From CAZDAM01 sp964503595 (GTDB lineage Bacteria > Muiribacteriota > UBA6191): a DNA stretch of 30,473 nt. Under the pieces are notes generated by a model. That model saw only the letters and a list, made by a program, of their open reading frames with translations, ran no database searches and was not told the DNA's origin. Location: the NCBI GenBank assembly GCA_964503595.1, contig CAZDAM010000031.1:1-30473 (forward strand), given 5' to 3'. This document shows, piece by piece, positions 1 through 8,403 of this stretch (its first letter is position 1; each line of letters starts with the position of its first letter). The translations under genes and the position numbers were made by a program.

Positions 1-350
1 GATGCATTCCGGAATTTCCGGCCCGTCATGTGACAGGTTCCCGGGCCGGCGACAACCTACAGACTTTCAACGTGCTCTGACGCTCCCGGACTCTTCTCAC
101 TTCAGGAAGAAAAAAAGAGACACTGAGGGACTATTCCCCAAAACCTTTCTTCATGAGCTAAGACGGCTTAAACCGACAGGCATGATTTTCCGAGGAATAG
201 AAGCACCGGTTCCAGCAGTTGCGACAGCTTCCGACCCCTGTCCATTCCAAATGCAGCAGCGGCCGGAAACGCAGTTCCCTGGCGACTGGGAAGTCCGTTT
301 ACCTTGAACAGAAAAGGAAGCCCCCGAAATTTTCGGGGACGTCCATGTTT
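1..350. other. Non-coding stretch downstream of clpB
   Basis: I see no convincing gene here. The open frames crossing it have no protein-like composition or recognisable motif, and no tRNA-like T-loop was found. It holds a GC-rich inverted repeat, CCGGCCCG at 18-25 against CGGGCCGG at 42-49, an 8-bp perfect stem with a 16-base loop and no T run after it on either strand, and a terminator-like hairpin next to the clpB stop (listed separately). The left edge may be the end of an intergenic region whose neighbour is outside the window. Confidence 0.5.
312..338 (-). terminator. Probable clpB transcription terminator
   Basis: Read on the minus strand, just after the clpB stop codon, the sequence forms CCCCGAAAATTTCGGGG (338-322), a stem of about six GC-rich pairs around an A/T loop. 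It is followed by a pyrimidine-rich tail containing TTCCTTTT. The T run is interrupted, so this is a moderate rather than a classic intrinsic terminator. Confidence 0.5.
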
Positions 351-2927
351 TCAGGCTGGGGAGGCTTGTTCTCTGGTGGAAGAAAAATCCCATTTTCCGT
401 TTTGGTAATCCGCCTGAATCGTCTGGTGAGAGGTAACGGATCCTTCAATGATTTTCAGGGAGATTTCATCGGTAAGCTCATTCTGAATCAGCCTTTTCAG
501 GGGGCGGGCGCCAAAGACGGGATCAAATCCGGCCTCAGCGAGATGGGCAATGCCTGCCGGACTCAGACTGATTCTGAGATCTTTCGGGCTCAGTCTTTTT
601 TGCAGGGACTGAATCTGAAGACCGACGATAGCCCGCATCTCATCCTTGCTCAGATATTCAAAGATAATGGTGTCATCAATCCGATTGAGGAATTCGGGCC
701 GGAAAAACTCCATCAGCCTTTTCTGGACAGCCTGAAGGCGCATTTGGGGTTCGTCGCGGTACTGGGCAATTTCCTGGCTTCCCAGATTGGAAGTCATGAT
801 GATCACAGTGTTACGAAAGTCCACGGTGCGGCCCTTGGAATCGGTCAGGCGGCCATCATCCAGAATCTGAAGCAGGACATTGAAAATTTCCGGGTGGGCT
901 TTTTCCACCTCATCAAAAAGAATCAGGCTATAGGGATGGCGGCGTACGGCTTCCGTGAGCTGTCCTCCTTCTTCATGACCCACATATCCCGGGGGAGCTC
1001 CAATCAGGCGGGCGACGGAATGTTTTTCCATGTATTCGCTCATGTCAATCCGGGTCATCAGTCGCTCGTCATGAAAGAGGAATTCGCTTAAGGCCTTGGC
1101 CAGTTCGGTTTTGCCAACCCCGGTGGGGCCCAGAAACAAAAACGATCCTATCGGTCGGTTTTCATCGCCGATTCCTGCTCTTGAGCGGCGAACGGCTCTT
1201 GAAATAGAACTGACAGCAGCCTTTTGACCAATGACGCGGCGGCCGATTTCCTGTTCCATGACAAGAAGCTTCTGGGATTCACTTTCGAGCATGCGCTGTA
1301 CGGGAATTCCGGTCCAGCGGGAGACGACTCCGGCGATGTCTTCTTCGCTGACTTCTTCCTTGAGCATGGTGGACTGGGCTTTGGATGCCTCCATGTCTTT
1401 GCGGGCCTGAAGGAGCTTTTCCTCAAGAGCAGGAATTTCGCCGTATTTGAGCTCGGCGACTCTTTGCAGGTGGTAGTTTCTTTCTGCCCTCTCGGCTTCC
1501 TCGCGCAGTTCTCCCAGACGACGGGTCAGGGTTTTGAGCGATTCGATGCGGGATTTTTCCTGTTTCCACTGGGCTTCCAGAGAGGCATTTTCTTCCCTCA
1601 GCAGTTCGATCTCCTGCTCAATGATTTCAAGTCTTTTGAGGGAGGCGCTGTCTTTTTCCTTGGAAAGGGCGACTTTTTCCACCTCAAGCTGCCTGAGGCG
1701 GCGATCCAGGCGATCGAGTTCTGTGGGTTTGGAATCGATTTCAATTCTCAGGGTTGCGGCGGCTTCATCCATCAGATCAATGGCTTTGTCCGGAAGGAAG
1801 CGATCGGCAATGTAACGGTCCGAGAGTTCAACTGCAGCGACAATGGCGTTGTCACGAATTCCGACACCATGATGACGCTCGTAGCGTTCCTTGATGCCCC
1901 GCAAAATGGATACGGCGTCCTCACGGGCAGGTTCGTTGACCAGAACAGGCTGGAAACGGCGTTCAAGAGCGGGATCTTTCTCGATATACTGGCGGTATTC
2001 TTTGAGGGTGGTTGCTCCGATGGTGCGGAGTTGTCCACGAGCCAGAGCCGGTTTCAGGAGATTTCCCGCATCCATGGCTCCATCCGTGCGGCCAGCGCCG
2101 ACAATGGTGTGAAGCTCGTCAATGAAGAGAACGATTTCACCGTTTGATTTTTCGATCTCGGCAATGACGGCTTTCAGACGATCTTCAAATTCACCACGAT
2201 ATTTGGCACCGGCGATCAGGGCTCCAAGATCCAGAGCCAGGATTTTCTTGTCCTTGAGATTCTGGGGGACATCGCCCTCGATGATCTTGATTGCCAGGCC
2301 TTCGGCAATGGCGGTCTTACCGACACCGGGTTCTCCAACCAGACAGGGGTTGTTCTTGGTGCGACGAGCGAGAATCTGCAGGACACGCCGAATTTCCTCA
2401 TCCCGTCCAATAACAGGATCGATTTTCATTTCACGGGCAAGGTGGGTCAGATCCCGGCAATATTTTTCCAGAGCCTGGTATTTGGCTTCGGGATCAGGAT
2501 CCTGAACGGTCTGGCTGCCCCGGATTTTTTCCAGCTCCAGCAGAATCTGGCTTCGTTTGAAGCCCAGAATCCGGCTGAGTTTTTTATCTTCCAGCATGGC
2601 CAGAAGAAGATGCTCGGTACTGACATAGGAATCCCCAAGTGAGGAAGCTTCTTTCTCGGATTGCATCAGAATATCCCGAAGCTCTCGCGAAGCCTGTGGT
2701 TCGGTCTGGGTAGAAAGAACAGGGAGCTCCCTTAAAGGGACAACCAGTGAGTTTTCCACTGTTGTGGCTCCCAGTTTTTTGAGAAGGACCGGAACGATTC
2801 CGTCGGTCTGTTTTGCCAGGGACATAAGAAGGTGAATACTTTCGACTTCGGGGTTTTTCTGACCCTGGGCAATCTGCCATGCGTGATTGAGTGCCTCGGC
2901 TGCTTTGGTGGTGAATTTTGGATTCAT
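351..2927 (-). CDS. clpB: ATP-dependent chaperone/disaggregase ClpB
   Basis: ClpB is a cytoplasmic Hsp100 hexamer that threads aggregated proteins through its pore and works with DnaK-DnaJ-GrpE. The 858-residue length is normal for the family. Visible in order: Clp N-terminal repeats (about 1-145), first AAA+ module with Walker A GEPGVGKT (198-205) and Walker B VLFIDELH (266-273), a charged coiled-coil middle domain (about 400-525), second AAA+ module with Walker A GPTGVGKT (600-607), and a C-terminal D2-small domain. The presence of the middle domain separates it from ClpA and ClpC. The start is supported by a strong AGGAGG a few bases upstream. It is transcribed alone, divergent from a MerR-type gene. 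I did not find a canonical HspR (HAIR) or CIRCE operator upstream. Confidence 0.98.
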   Translation of the reverse strand: MNPKFTTKAAEALNHAWQIAQGQKNPEVESIHLLMSLAKQTDGIVPVLLKKLGATTVENSLVVPLRELPVLSTQTEPQASRELRDILMQSEKEASSLGDSYVSTEHLLLAMLEDKKLSRILGFKRSQILLELEKIRGSQTVQDPDPEAKYQALEKYCRDLTHLAREMKIDPVIGRDEEIRRVLQILARRTKNNPCLVGEPGVGKTAIAEGLAIKIIEGDVPQNLKDKKILALDLGALIAGAKYRGEFEDRLKAVIAEIEKSNGEIVLFIDELHTIVGAGRTDGAMDAGNLLKPALARGQLRTIGATTLKEYRQYIEKDPALERRFQPVLVNEPAREDAVSILRGIKERYERHHGVGIRDNAIVAAVELSDRYIADRFLPDKAIDLMDEAAATLRIEIDSKPTELDRLDRRLRQLEVEKVALSKEKDSASLKRLEIIEQEIELLREENASLEAQWKQEKSRIESLKTLTRRLGELREEAERAERNYHLQRVAELKYGEIPALEEKLLQARKDMEASKAQSTMLKEEVSEEDIAGVVSRWTGIPVQRMLESESQKLLVMEQEIGRRVIGQKAAVSSISRAVRRSRAGIGDENRPIGSFLFLGPTGVGKTELAKALSEFLFHDERLMTRIDMSEYMEKHSVARLIGAPPGYVGHEEGGQLTEAVRRHPYSLILFDEVEKAHPEIFNVLLQILDDGRLTDSKGRTVDFRNTVIIMTSNLGSQEIAQYRDEPQMRLQAVQKRLMEFFRPEFLNRIDDTIIFEYLSKDEMRAIVGLQIQSLQKRLSPKDLRISLSPAGIAHLAEAGFDPVFGARPLKRLIQNELTDEISLKIIEGSVTSHQTIQADYQNGKWDFSSTREQASPA

Positions 2928-3001
2928 GATTCCTCCTCCTGTTCGGAAAAATGGGTCGCAAGGAGCGTGCCGTAGTCCCGGGGTCGGATTGCCTCGGAAG
3001 A

Positions 3002-3048
3002 GTTGCAGGTATGAACACGAGATGTTGCAGATTGAAAGAAATGTTGCA
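3002..3048. repeat. Three GTTGCA repeats upstream of clpB
   Basis: The hexamer GTTGCA occurs at 3002-3007, 3024-3029 and 3043-3048, spaced 22 and 19 bases, in the clpB leader/promoter region between the divergent clpB and MerR-type genes. Roughly two helical turns separate the copies, which is compatible with a set of regulator half-sites, but the word is short and chance cannot be excluded. The rest of the 267-base gap (2928-3194) contains the two ribosome binding sites and the dyad described at 3127. Confidence 0.25.
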
Positions 3049-3122
3049 AATCAGGGATGAGCAGGTTTGGCAAGATGAAGAGAACTCAAATGCAAAAAAG
3101 GCGTATCCGAGAGCTGCTGCTG

Positions 3123-3152
3123 TTGGACTTGTTCGGGCAAGTATGACAGAAT
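3123..3152 (+). promoter_or_regulatory. Candidate MerR-type promoter with dyad operator
   Basis: ACTTG (3127-3131) and CAAGT (3138-3142) form an inverted repeat with a six-base spacer. It lies between a weak -35-like TTGGAC (3123-3128) and a -10-like CAGAAT (3147-3152) spaced 18 bases. A dyad inside a slightly long promoter spacer is the usual architecture for MerR-family operators, so autoregulation of the downstream gene is plausible. Both promoter boxes match poorly, so the call is tentative. Confidence 0.25.
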
Positions 3153-3194
3153 GATGATGAAATCAGGTTTTGTGTAAACTTTTGGAGGTTTGAG

Positions 3195-3581
3195 ATGACG
3201 GAAAACAAAATGAAAACTCTTGCTCAGGTGGTTGAACAGACAGGGATTGGTAATAGTACCTTGAGAAAATACCTCAAGGATTTTTCGGATCTGGTTCATA
3301 CGGAGAAGGGCCCCCGAAATACCCCGATGTTTGATGATGAGGCTTTATCCAGAATCAAACTGATTCGCAAAGGATTTCAAAAGCGCCAGAGTGTGGATGA
3401 AATCCGGACTCTTCTGGCTGCGCGCAGCGGAAATATTGAAGCTGCTCCTGAAACTCCAAAAGAACAGTTCCCTCAGGGAATCCCGAATCCTCAGCCCCAG
3501 AGGCGTGCAAAGCGTGAAGATCCCACCATGCTGAAAGGGCATGCTCATCAGGAGCCGGTGGAAGATCCCCGTCTTTGGTGA
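3195..3581 (+). CDS. MerR-family-like transcriptional regulator
   Basis: A 128-residue protein with an N-terminal winged helix-turn-helix of MerR type. Residues about 8-30 (LAQVVEQTGIGNSTLRKYLK) match the first helix-turn-helix, and the PMFDDEALSRIKLIRKGF segment matches the wing and helix 3-4 region where relatives have RRYxxxDL. After residue 90 it is Pro/Gln/charged and probably disordered, with no cysteine-based metal site and no drug-binding domain. It may sense through a partner or act as a simple repressor. A GGAGG at 3184-3188 supports the ATG. It is divergent from clpB. In Actinobacteria the MerR-type HspR controls clpB, so a stress-regulatory link is possible but rests on position only. 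Confidence 0.7.
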   Translation: MTENKMKTLAQVVEQTGIGNSTLRKYLKDFSDLVHTEKGPRNTPMFDDEALSRIKLIRKGFQKRQSVDEIRTLLAARSGNIEAAPETPKEQFPQGIPNPQPQRRAKREDPTMLKGHAHQEPVEDPRLW

Positions 3582-3613
3582 ACACTGTTTTTTGGGGGCG
3601 AAAATTCCGGCTC

Positions 3614-3643
3614 TTGAGCCAGGCGGTCTTTCCGGCCTACTAT
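3614..3643 (+). promoter_or_regulatory. Candidate sigma-70 promoter of the DUF2225 gene
   Basis: TTGAGC (3614-3619) and TACTAT (3638-3643) are separated by 18 bases, each matching four of six consensus positions. Transcription would start near 3650, close to the start codon. The -35 box sits inside a short palindrome GGCTC-TT-GAGCC (3609-3620). A second imperfect stem, CTTTC at 3628-3632 with GAAAG at 3651-3655 and GGCC inside, overlaps the -10 and the ribosome binding site. Confidence 0.35.
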
Positions 3644-3663
3644 AGGGCCCGAAAGGGATGAGT

Positions 3664-4407
3664 ATGCAGCCAACCAGTCAAATCTGGATCAAGCAGGTTG
3701 AATGTCCCCTGTGTTATGAGGAGTTCCCGACCGAAAATGTCTGGATGAACAAGATTTCGGTTCTGGAAGAATATCCGGATCTGGGGAAGAAGTACGCCGG
3801 GACCAACCCACTGTTTTATTCGGTCTGGGTCTGTCCGAATTGCTTTTACGCAGACTTGCGTGGGGATGAATTCATGAATACCGGCAAGATCAACGACGAG
3901 GCATTCGAAGAGGACTATCCGGTCTTCAAGATGTTAGCGGGTGGAGAGGATTTTCGGCAGCCCCGCACTTTCCAGCTGGCTGTGATTGCCTATAAGCTGG
4001 CGCTTCTCACCGCCAAACACAAAAAATCTTCGACAGCTCGTCTGGGTACATTCAACCTGAGGCTTGCCTGGCTTTATCGTGCCCTTAAAAAAGAAGAACA
4101 GGAAAAACTGCATGTGCAGTATGCCCTGCAGAATTATCTGCATGCCTATACGACGGAATCAGACCCTGATTTTGGCCAGATGAGCCAGGGTGGGATTATC
4201 TATCTTCTGGGAGAATTGCATCGGCAGACGGGTGATGTCCGTTCCGCTGTCAATTTTTTCCAGAAGGTTGTGAATGACAAGAAAATCAATACAGAGCCCA
4301 AGTATATCAAACTGGCCCGGAGTCAGTGGGAGGCAATCAAGGACAGTGGTGTATTCAAAAGTGACGCCACTGAAGGGGAGACCTCTGAAGAGCCCAAAGC
4401 AGGATGA
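3664..4407 (+). CDS. DUF2225 protein: zinc ribbon plus TPR-like helices
   Basis: This matches the DUF2225 family, whose function is not established. The N-terminus has two CxxC pairs, CPLC (C14-C17) and CPNC (C57-C60), expected to bind zinc. The rest (about 90-240) is helical and TPR-like, with patterns such as AYKLALL, LRLAWLYRAL and GELHRQTGDVRSAVNFFQKV. No signal peptide or membrane segment is visible, so it is probably cytoplasmic. I chose the ATG at 3664 rather than 3658 because AAAGGG ends at 3657, which gives normal spacing only to the second ATG. It overlaps the frame of the next gene and may be co-transcribed with it. In other bacteria relatives are often found near signalling or envelope genes, but no reaction can be assigned. 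Confidence 0.88.
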   Translation: MQPTSQIWIKQVECPLCYEEFPTENVWMNKISVLEEYPDLGKKYAGTNPLFYSVWVCPNCFYADLRGDEFMNTGKINDEAFEEDYPVFKMLAGGEDFRQPRTFQLAVIAYKLALLTAKHKKSSTARLGTFNLRLAWLYRALKKEEQEKLHVQYALQNYLHAYTTESDPDFGQMSQGGIIYLLGELHRQTGDVRSAVNFFQKVVNDKKINTEPKYIKLARSQWEAIKDSGVFKSDATEGETSEEPKAG

Positions 4408-4777
4408 GCAAGGTTTTGTCGCCAGGGTCCTGAGATTACGAACCCGCTTTGAGTTGGTTTTTTCTGCTCCGGATACGGGAGAGAATTTGTTTGAACTTTC
4501 GGATCTTTTGAAAGAGTGGGACTCCGAGTATGCCTGGTTGCAGCACGGCCTGATTGAACTGAGAACCAGGATTGAGAGAGGAGAGCCGGTTCAAGAAGGC
4601 GATTCGAGGCTTCTTGAGCTTCTGGGAGGGCTTGATCTGATGCAGGACTTTTCTGTATCCGAACTGGTGCGGGAATATCTGAACCGGGTTGAGCGTGAAG
4701 GTCTGGATAAGGAATCTGCCGAGGAATTGGAGAGACTTCGCAGACTTCTGAGTCATCCGGGGCCTCATTTGCATTGA
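4361..4777 (+). CDS. Small acidic helical protein of unknown function
   Basis: I do not recognise this gene. The frame stays open to 4777 and, after the DUF2225 stop, reads as a plausible soluble protein rich in Leu, Glu and Arg with predicted helices: ELSDLLKEWDSEYAWLQHGL, then SVSELVREYLNRVEREG and SAEELERLRRLLSHPGP. The start is uncertain. The frame has no ATG after the DUF2225 stop region; a GTG at 4361 inside the end of the upstream gene is used here (138 residues), and a TTG at 4453 would give about 107. Neither has a clear ribosome binding site, so translation may be coupled to the upstream gene. The part before residue 20 may not be translated. It may form an operon with the DUF2225 gene and perhaps with the HAMP gene that follows. 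Confidence 0.5.
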   Translation: MTPLKGRPLKSPKQDEQGFVARVLRLRTRFELVFSAPDTGENLFELSDLLKEWDSEYAWLQHGLIELRTRIERGEPVQEGDSRLLELLGGLDLMQDFSVSELVREYLNRVEREGLDKESAEELERLRRLLSHPGPHLH

Positions 4778-4807
4778 TAGGCGGTAGCGGGGCCTGCTTC
4801 CATCCTC

Positions 4808-4813
4808 TATAAT
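4808..4813 (+). promoter_or_regulatory. Perfect TATAAT box just before the HAMP gene
   Basis: TATAAT ends only six bases before the ATG at 4820, so a transcript from it would start at or very near the start codon (leaderless or nearly so). No good -35 box lies at 15-19 bases upstream; TTGATA at 4774-4779 is 28 bases away, too far. It could be a chance match, with the gene read from an upstream promoter. Confidence 0.3.
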
Positions 4814-4819
4814 GCAGGC

Positions 4820-5434
4820 ATGAACAATCCAAATCGAATTCAGCGGCGCCAGCTCTATATCAAGCCCACATTTCAGCGTAAGATGATGATTCTGATGATT
4901 CTGGTGGCAGCAATTGCGGCTAACCTGGTTGGAGGGCTCTGTTATGGACTGATCACTTTCACCCTCGAAGATGAACTTCTGCTTCAGTCAGGGATGGCAG
5001 CGGCCTCTCAGATCCCGGTCCTCAAACAGCAGATATTTGCCTATATTTTCCCGAAAGTCCTTCTGGCCGAGGTTGTCACTCTGGGAGTCCTGTTTTTTCT
5101 GGCATTGAGAATCACCCACCACATTGCGGGACCGGTCTATCGTCTGGAGAAAAACCTCAAGGAAATGGCTCTTGGAAATTTTGAGATGAAAACGACCTTT
5201 CGTTACCGGGATGAATTCAGTGAGCTTGCGGAAGCGACCAATGAACTTTCTGATGTTTTGGTAAACCGGATGAGCGAGATCAGGAAAAACACTGAGGCAC
5301 TGATGAATACGGATGTTTCTCCGGAGCAGAAGAAGGCCCTTCAGAAGATTCTTGAGCTGAGCGAAACCAGGGCAAGACCTGAATCTGGTTTTGAAGCGGG
5401 CTATGAGCCATCGGCCTCTCAGGAAGAAGCATGA
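4820..5434 (+). CDS. HAMP-only inner-membrane protein (paralog of 15586 gene)
   Basis: A 204-residue inner-membrane protein: basic N-terminus, membrane segment 1 (about 23-46), a short periplasmic stretch, membrane segment 2 (about 78-99), then a HAMP domain starting with HIAGPVYRLEKNLKEMALGN (101-120) and a charged coiled-coil tail (about 132-185). HAMP domains relay conformational signals across membranes, but no kinase, methyl-accepting or cyclase output domain follows, so it would have to signal through a partner. The same architecture and the AGPxYxLEKxLxEM motif recur in the gene at 15586. Its end overlaps the TPR lipoprotein start by ATGA, so the two are co-translated and probably work together. 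No good Shine-Dalgarno precedes the ATG. Confidence 0.85.
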   Translation: MNNPNRIQRRQLYIKPTFQRKMMILMILVAAIAANLVGGLCYGLITFTLEDELLLQSGMAAASQIPVLKQQIFAYIFPKVLLAEVVTLGVLFFLALRITHHIAGPVYRLEKNLKEMALGNFEMKTTFRYRDEFSELAEATNELSDVLVNRMSEIRKNTEALMNTDVSPEQKKALQKILELSETRARPESGFEAGYEPSASQEEA

Positions 5435-7587
5435 GACTTCTCAGTCTTTGTCTTCTCATCTGTTCATCCCTTTATCTGAGTGGCTGTTTCAAGAACCCCG
5501 ACGCAGTTTATGCCAATGCCGTTCGCTGGCTGGATGGAAATCAGCTGGATCGGGCTGAAAAACTGCTTCTAAGCGTTCTTCAAATGGAGCCGAAGCATCA
5601 GAATGCGGTCTATGCACTTGGTGTTCTGTATCTCAAGCAGAATCGGCTGCAAGAGGCTCAGAGCCGCTTTGAGGAGGCTCTGGAGCTGAATCAGGATGAC
5701 GCCGAAGCCATGGTCAACCTGGGTGTTATCCATGCCCGTCAGAACCGCCTTTCTGAAGCGGAAGAAATGTATATGCGGGCGATTGCCAAGCAGCCTGGCA
5801 ACAGTACGGTTATTCTGAATCTGGCGCGTCTTTTCGCCCGCCAGCAGAAGCTTCGGGATGCCCGTCTTCTCTATGAGAAAATCCTGCGCTCCCAGCCTGG
5901 TCTTTATGCGGCCAATAAAGAACTGGCTTACATTCTGAAGGGAGAAAACCGCTATCAGGAGTCCATAGAGCAGTTCACAAAAGCTCTGAGACTGAATCGC
6001 AAGGACTACGATCTGTATTATGAGCTGGGGGTTCTGAACTTTCGCAAAGGAAATCTCGCGGGGGCCTCCAAATTTCTTTTGAGTGCGGTGGCCATTGAGG
6101 AAAACCCCGAAGCATATCTGGCTTTGGGTGAAGTCTATCGGATTGGAAAAAAGCCGAAAGATGCTATTCAGTCTTTTGAAAAGGCCTATTCCCTTAAAAG
6201 TGATTCCTACGATGCAACATTCAAGTTGGCCGGGCTATATCTATCTGTAGGTCTCCAGGAGACTGACTTGAGTGAGCAGGCCCAGGAGTTTGAAAAAGCC
6301 GGTATCTACATCAAGGCGGCTCTTTCCATGAAGGCGGATGCGGCGGAAGCCTATAAGCTTGAAGGTCTTTTGAGATTTCACCAGAAAAGGTGGGATCAGG
6401 CTCTTGACAGTTTCAACCGGGCTCGCGAGCTGAACAGATATGTTCGGGAAATAGAATATTTCCGTGGGATGATTGCCAGGAATCGTGGTGATAATCCTGC
6501 TGCCCTTGAATTCTTTTTAAGAGAGCTGATGGAAGATCCTTCCAATTACAAGGCAGCGCTGGAAATTGGAGAAATTTATCTTGGAATGGGAGAGCATGAC
6601 AAAGGAGTGAAGCTTTTGAAAAACACTCTGGGGTCTGCCGGAGAAAATGCGGATCTCTGGGAACTTCTGGGGCGGTTTTATCTGATCAAGGCGAATAAGG
6701 AAAACGAGCAGTCCGGTCTCTATACAGCCCTGGAAAGCTATGATGAGGCAATCAATGGCTTTCGCAGTGCCCTTCGACTTGAGAAAGAGCGGATGAGTGC
6801 TTTGGAAAGTCTGCTCTCAGCCTATACCAGTGCCCGTCGTTATGCGGTGGCGATTCCGTTTCTTGAGCAGATGCTGGATAAAAATCCGGACTCCCTGAAG
6901 CATTATCCTATTCTTGCCATGGGGTATTCGGCGAACCAGCAGTACGACAAGGCTCAGGAAATTCTCAACCGCTACCTGAAGAGAAAGCCGGAAGATGCGG
7001 AAATCTGGTTTCAGTTGGGTAAGGTTTTTGCTGACAAAGGAGCTTTTGAAGACGGAGCAAAAGCCTTTGACAGGTCCATTGAACTTGACTCCGAAGATGG
7101 GCGCAAGCGCATGTACCTTGGCATGCTTCTGGCGGAGTTGAACCGTTTTGAGGAGGCTTTGGAGGTCCTAAGGCTTGCGATTGAAAAGTCAGCTGATGAT
7201 GTAAAAACCCGCTCCCGCTGTGAAGAACTGATTCGTCAGATTCTGGAGGTTTCGGGGATCAAACCGGAAACTACCAGTCCTGAAGTGGCTAAAGTGGCTT
7301 CGGAGGCTTCCAGGGGAAAATCCCGGGAGCGTATGATTCCAGGTACCAAGCGTTATGTGAAAGGGATGCTTTACTCTGTATATATCCAGATTCAGAATGC
7401 CCGGAAAACCGGGCGCTGGGACAGGGAAACCCGTAAAAAAGCTTTGGGACTGATCCGGGCCCGTCTGATTCGAAATTACAGGCAGCTTGTCAAACACAAA
7501 AAATTTGAGGACAAGATGACTCGTCGCATCTATTTTCTGGGTATCAAAAAGCTTATCGATCAGGTTAGAACGCTGAAGCCGAAATAG
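5431..7587 (+). CDS. Large TPR-repeat lipoprotein
   Basis: A 718-residue lipoprotein. The N-terminus has a hydrophobic signal and a lipobox LSGC (residues 16-19), so Cys19 should be lipidated; the residue after it is Phe, not Asp, which by the E. coli rule favours the outer membrane. From about 25 to 610 it is an almost continuous array of TPR units, for example AVYALGVLYLKQNRLQEAQS, AMVNLGVIHARQNRLSEAEE and AEIWFQLGKVFADKGAFEDG. A linker follows, then a strongly basic C-terminal region (about 640-718) rich in Arg and Lys that might contact peptidoglycan, glycan or another protein. It overlaps the HAMP gene upstream by ATGA. TPR lipoproteins often act as assembly scaffolds for pili or envelope complexes (PilF-like proteins are much shorter), so a link to the pilus genes is possible but not shown. 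Confidence 0.88.
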   Translation: MRLLSLCLLICSSLYLSGCFKNPDAVYANAVRWLDGNQLDRAEKLLLSVLQMEPKHQNAVYALGVLYLKQNRLQEAQSRFEEALELNQDDAEAMVNLGVIHARQNRLSEAEEMYMRAIAKQPGNSTVILNLARLFARQQKLRDARLLYEKILRSQPGLYAANKELAYILKGENRYQESIEQFTKALRLNRKDYDLYYELGVLNFRKGNLAGASKFLLSAVAIEENPEAYLALGEVYRIGKKPKDAIQSFEKAYSLKSDSYDATFKLAGLYLSVGLQETDLSEQAQEFEKAGIYIKAALSMKADAAEAYKLEGLLRFHQKRWDQALDSFNRARELNRYVREIEYFRGMIARNRGDNPAALEFFLRELMEDPSNYKAALEIGEIYLGMGEHDKGVKLLKNTLGSAGENADLWELLGRFYLIKANKENEQSGLYTALESYDEAINGFRSALRLEKERMSALESLLSAYTSARRYAVAIPFLEQMLDKNPDSLKHYPILAMGYSANQQYDKAQEILNRYLKRKPEDAEIWFQLGKVFADKGAFEDGAKAFDRSIELDSEDGRKRMYLGMLLAELNRFEEALEVLRLAIEKSADDVKTRSRCEELIRQILEVSGIKPETTSPEVAKVASEASRGKSRERMIPGTKRYVKGMLYSVYIQIQNARKTGRWDRETRKKALGLIRARLIRNYRQLVKHKKFEDKMTRRIYFLGIKKLIDQVRTLKPK

Positions 7588-7590
7588 CCC

Positions 7591-8397
7591 TCATTCGATT
7601 TCTTCTTCAAAAATAGAATCGGAGGCAGTTGCGGAGTCCCAAAGATTGCGGAAAGTGCTGTCGGGGGTGTCTCCTGAAAGATACTGCTGGGCTTCTTCAT
7701 AGGCCACGCGGTATCCGGTGTAGTGCTGAACAATACAGTCATAGAGGCGGCGGGCCTCTTCGGGCATCTGATTTTCCAAGCACCAGCGGGCCCCGTTCAG
7801 GAAGAGATTCACTCCCATGCGGCGAATGCGCTTGACCAGCTCTTCTTCCGGTTGATCCAGAAGAATGTCCGCAAAAGCCAGGGCTGCTTCGAGATGATGC
7901 TCCAGCGAAAAATGATAAGAGCCGTGAGCAAAGTGGCCCTGATGGATACGGTGCCGTAATCTTTCGGCCTGCCTGGGTTCTTCATTCCATTCCAGGGCTT
8001 CTTTCCAGTGAGCAATAGCCTCTTCCCAGCGCATGTTCTTTTCCATTCGGTCGCCTTCTTCCAGAAGACTTCTGACCAGCCAGACTTTCAGGTTGCGCAA
8101 AAGCTCGGGTTCCTGAGTGAACTCTATACCTTGTCTGAGGCTTTGGATGGCCAGCGAATAGCGTTTGATACGGTAGGCGCAGACTCCAACGGGAAGTAGA
8201 ATACTGGCGTTTTCAGGCTGGTGGGCCAAAGCGATGCGAAAAGCAACCAGAGCCTCAAGGTATTTCTTGGACCGGTAGAACTGGCGCGCTTCATCAAGTA
8301 CGTTCAGAAAAGCTTCGACAGGTGGTTCGGGAAGCTCTTCAGCCTCAAAGGATGAGGGGAGGCCTAGAAGCAGAATAAGACCGAAGTTTCGAAACAA
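7591..8397 (-). CDS. Secreted TPR protein at the end of the pilus operon
   Basis: A 268-residue protein with a hydrophobic signal sequence (about 1-19, probable cleavage near SFEA-EE) followed by TPR-like helices, clearest at about 35-100 (FYRSKKYLEALVAFRIALAH, then YRIKRYSLAIQSLRQGI) and a further pair near 120-140 (MRWEEAIAHWKEALEWN). The tail is acidic (EEEIE). The start is a TTG at 8397, the only start-type codon in frame between it and the preceding stop; AAGGA about ten bases upstream supports it. That preceding stop, TAA at 8404-8406, belongs to the upstream gene and is in the same frame, two codons away. The gene converges on the TPR lipoprotein with only three bases between the stops, leaving no room for a terminator. 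A periplasmic scaffold role is likely; specifics are unknown. Confidence 0.8.
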   Translation of the reverse strand: MFRNFGLILLLGLPSSFEAEELPEPPVEAFLNVLDEARQFYRSKKYLEALVAFRIALAHQPENASILLPVGVCAYRIKRYSLAIQSLRQGIEFTQEPELLRNLKVWLVRSLLEEGDRMEKNMRWEEAIAHWKEALEWNEEPRQAERLRHRIHQGHFAHGSYHFSLEHHLEAALAFADILLDQPEEELVKRIRRMGVNLFLNGARWCLENQMPEEARRLYDCIVQHYTGYRVAYEEAQQYLSGDTPDSTFRNLWDSATASDSIFEEEIE

Positions 8398-8403
8398 TGT
8401 GCA

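Noticed and set aside
2..307. Open frame of 101 codons on the plus strand at the left edge
   Set aside because: No ribosome binding site, no protein-like composition or motif, and it runs across the clpB terminator region.
219..2147. Long plus-strand frames (219-1091 and 1224-2147)
   Set aside because: They are antisense to clpB, which is a clear full-length gene; their translations show no domain and reflect the codon pattern of the opposite strand.
2928..3194. HspR (HAIR) or CIRCE operator upstream of clpB
   Set aside because: I looked for CTTGAGT-N7-ACTCAAG and for the CIRCE inverted repeat and found neither; one ACTCAA half occurs without a partner.
4402..4431. ATG overlapping the DUF2225 stop as the start of the next gene
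   Set aside because: That frame closes after nine codons; the protein-like frame is a different one, so this ATG cannot start the gene unless there is a frameshift.
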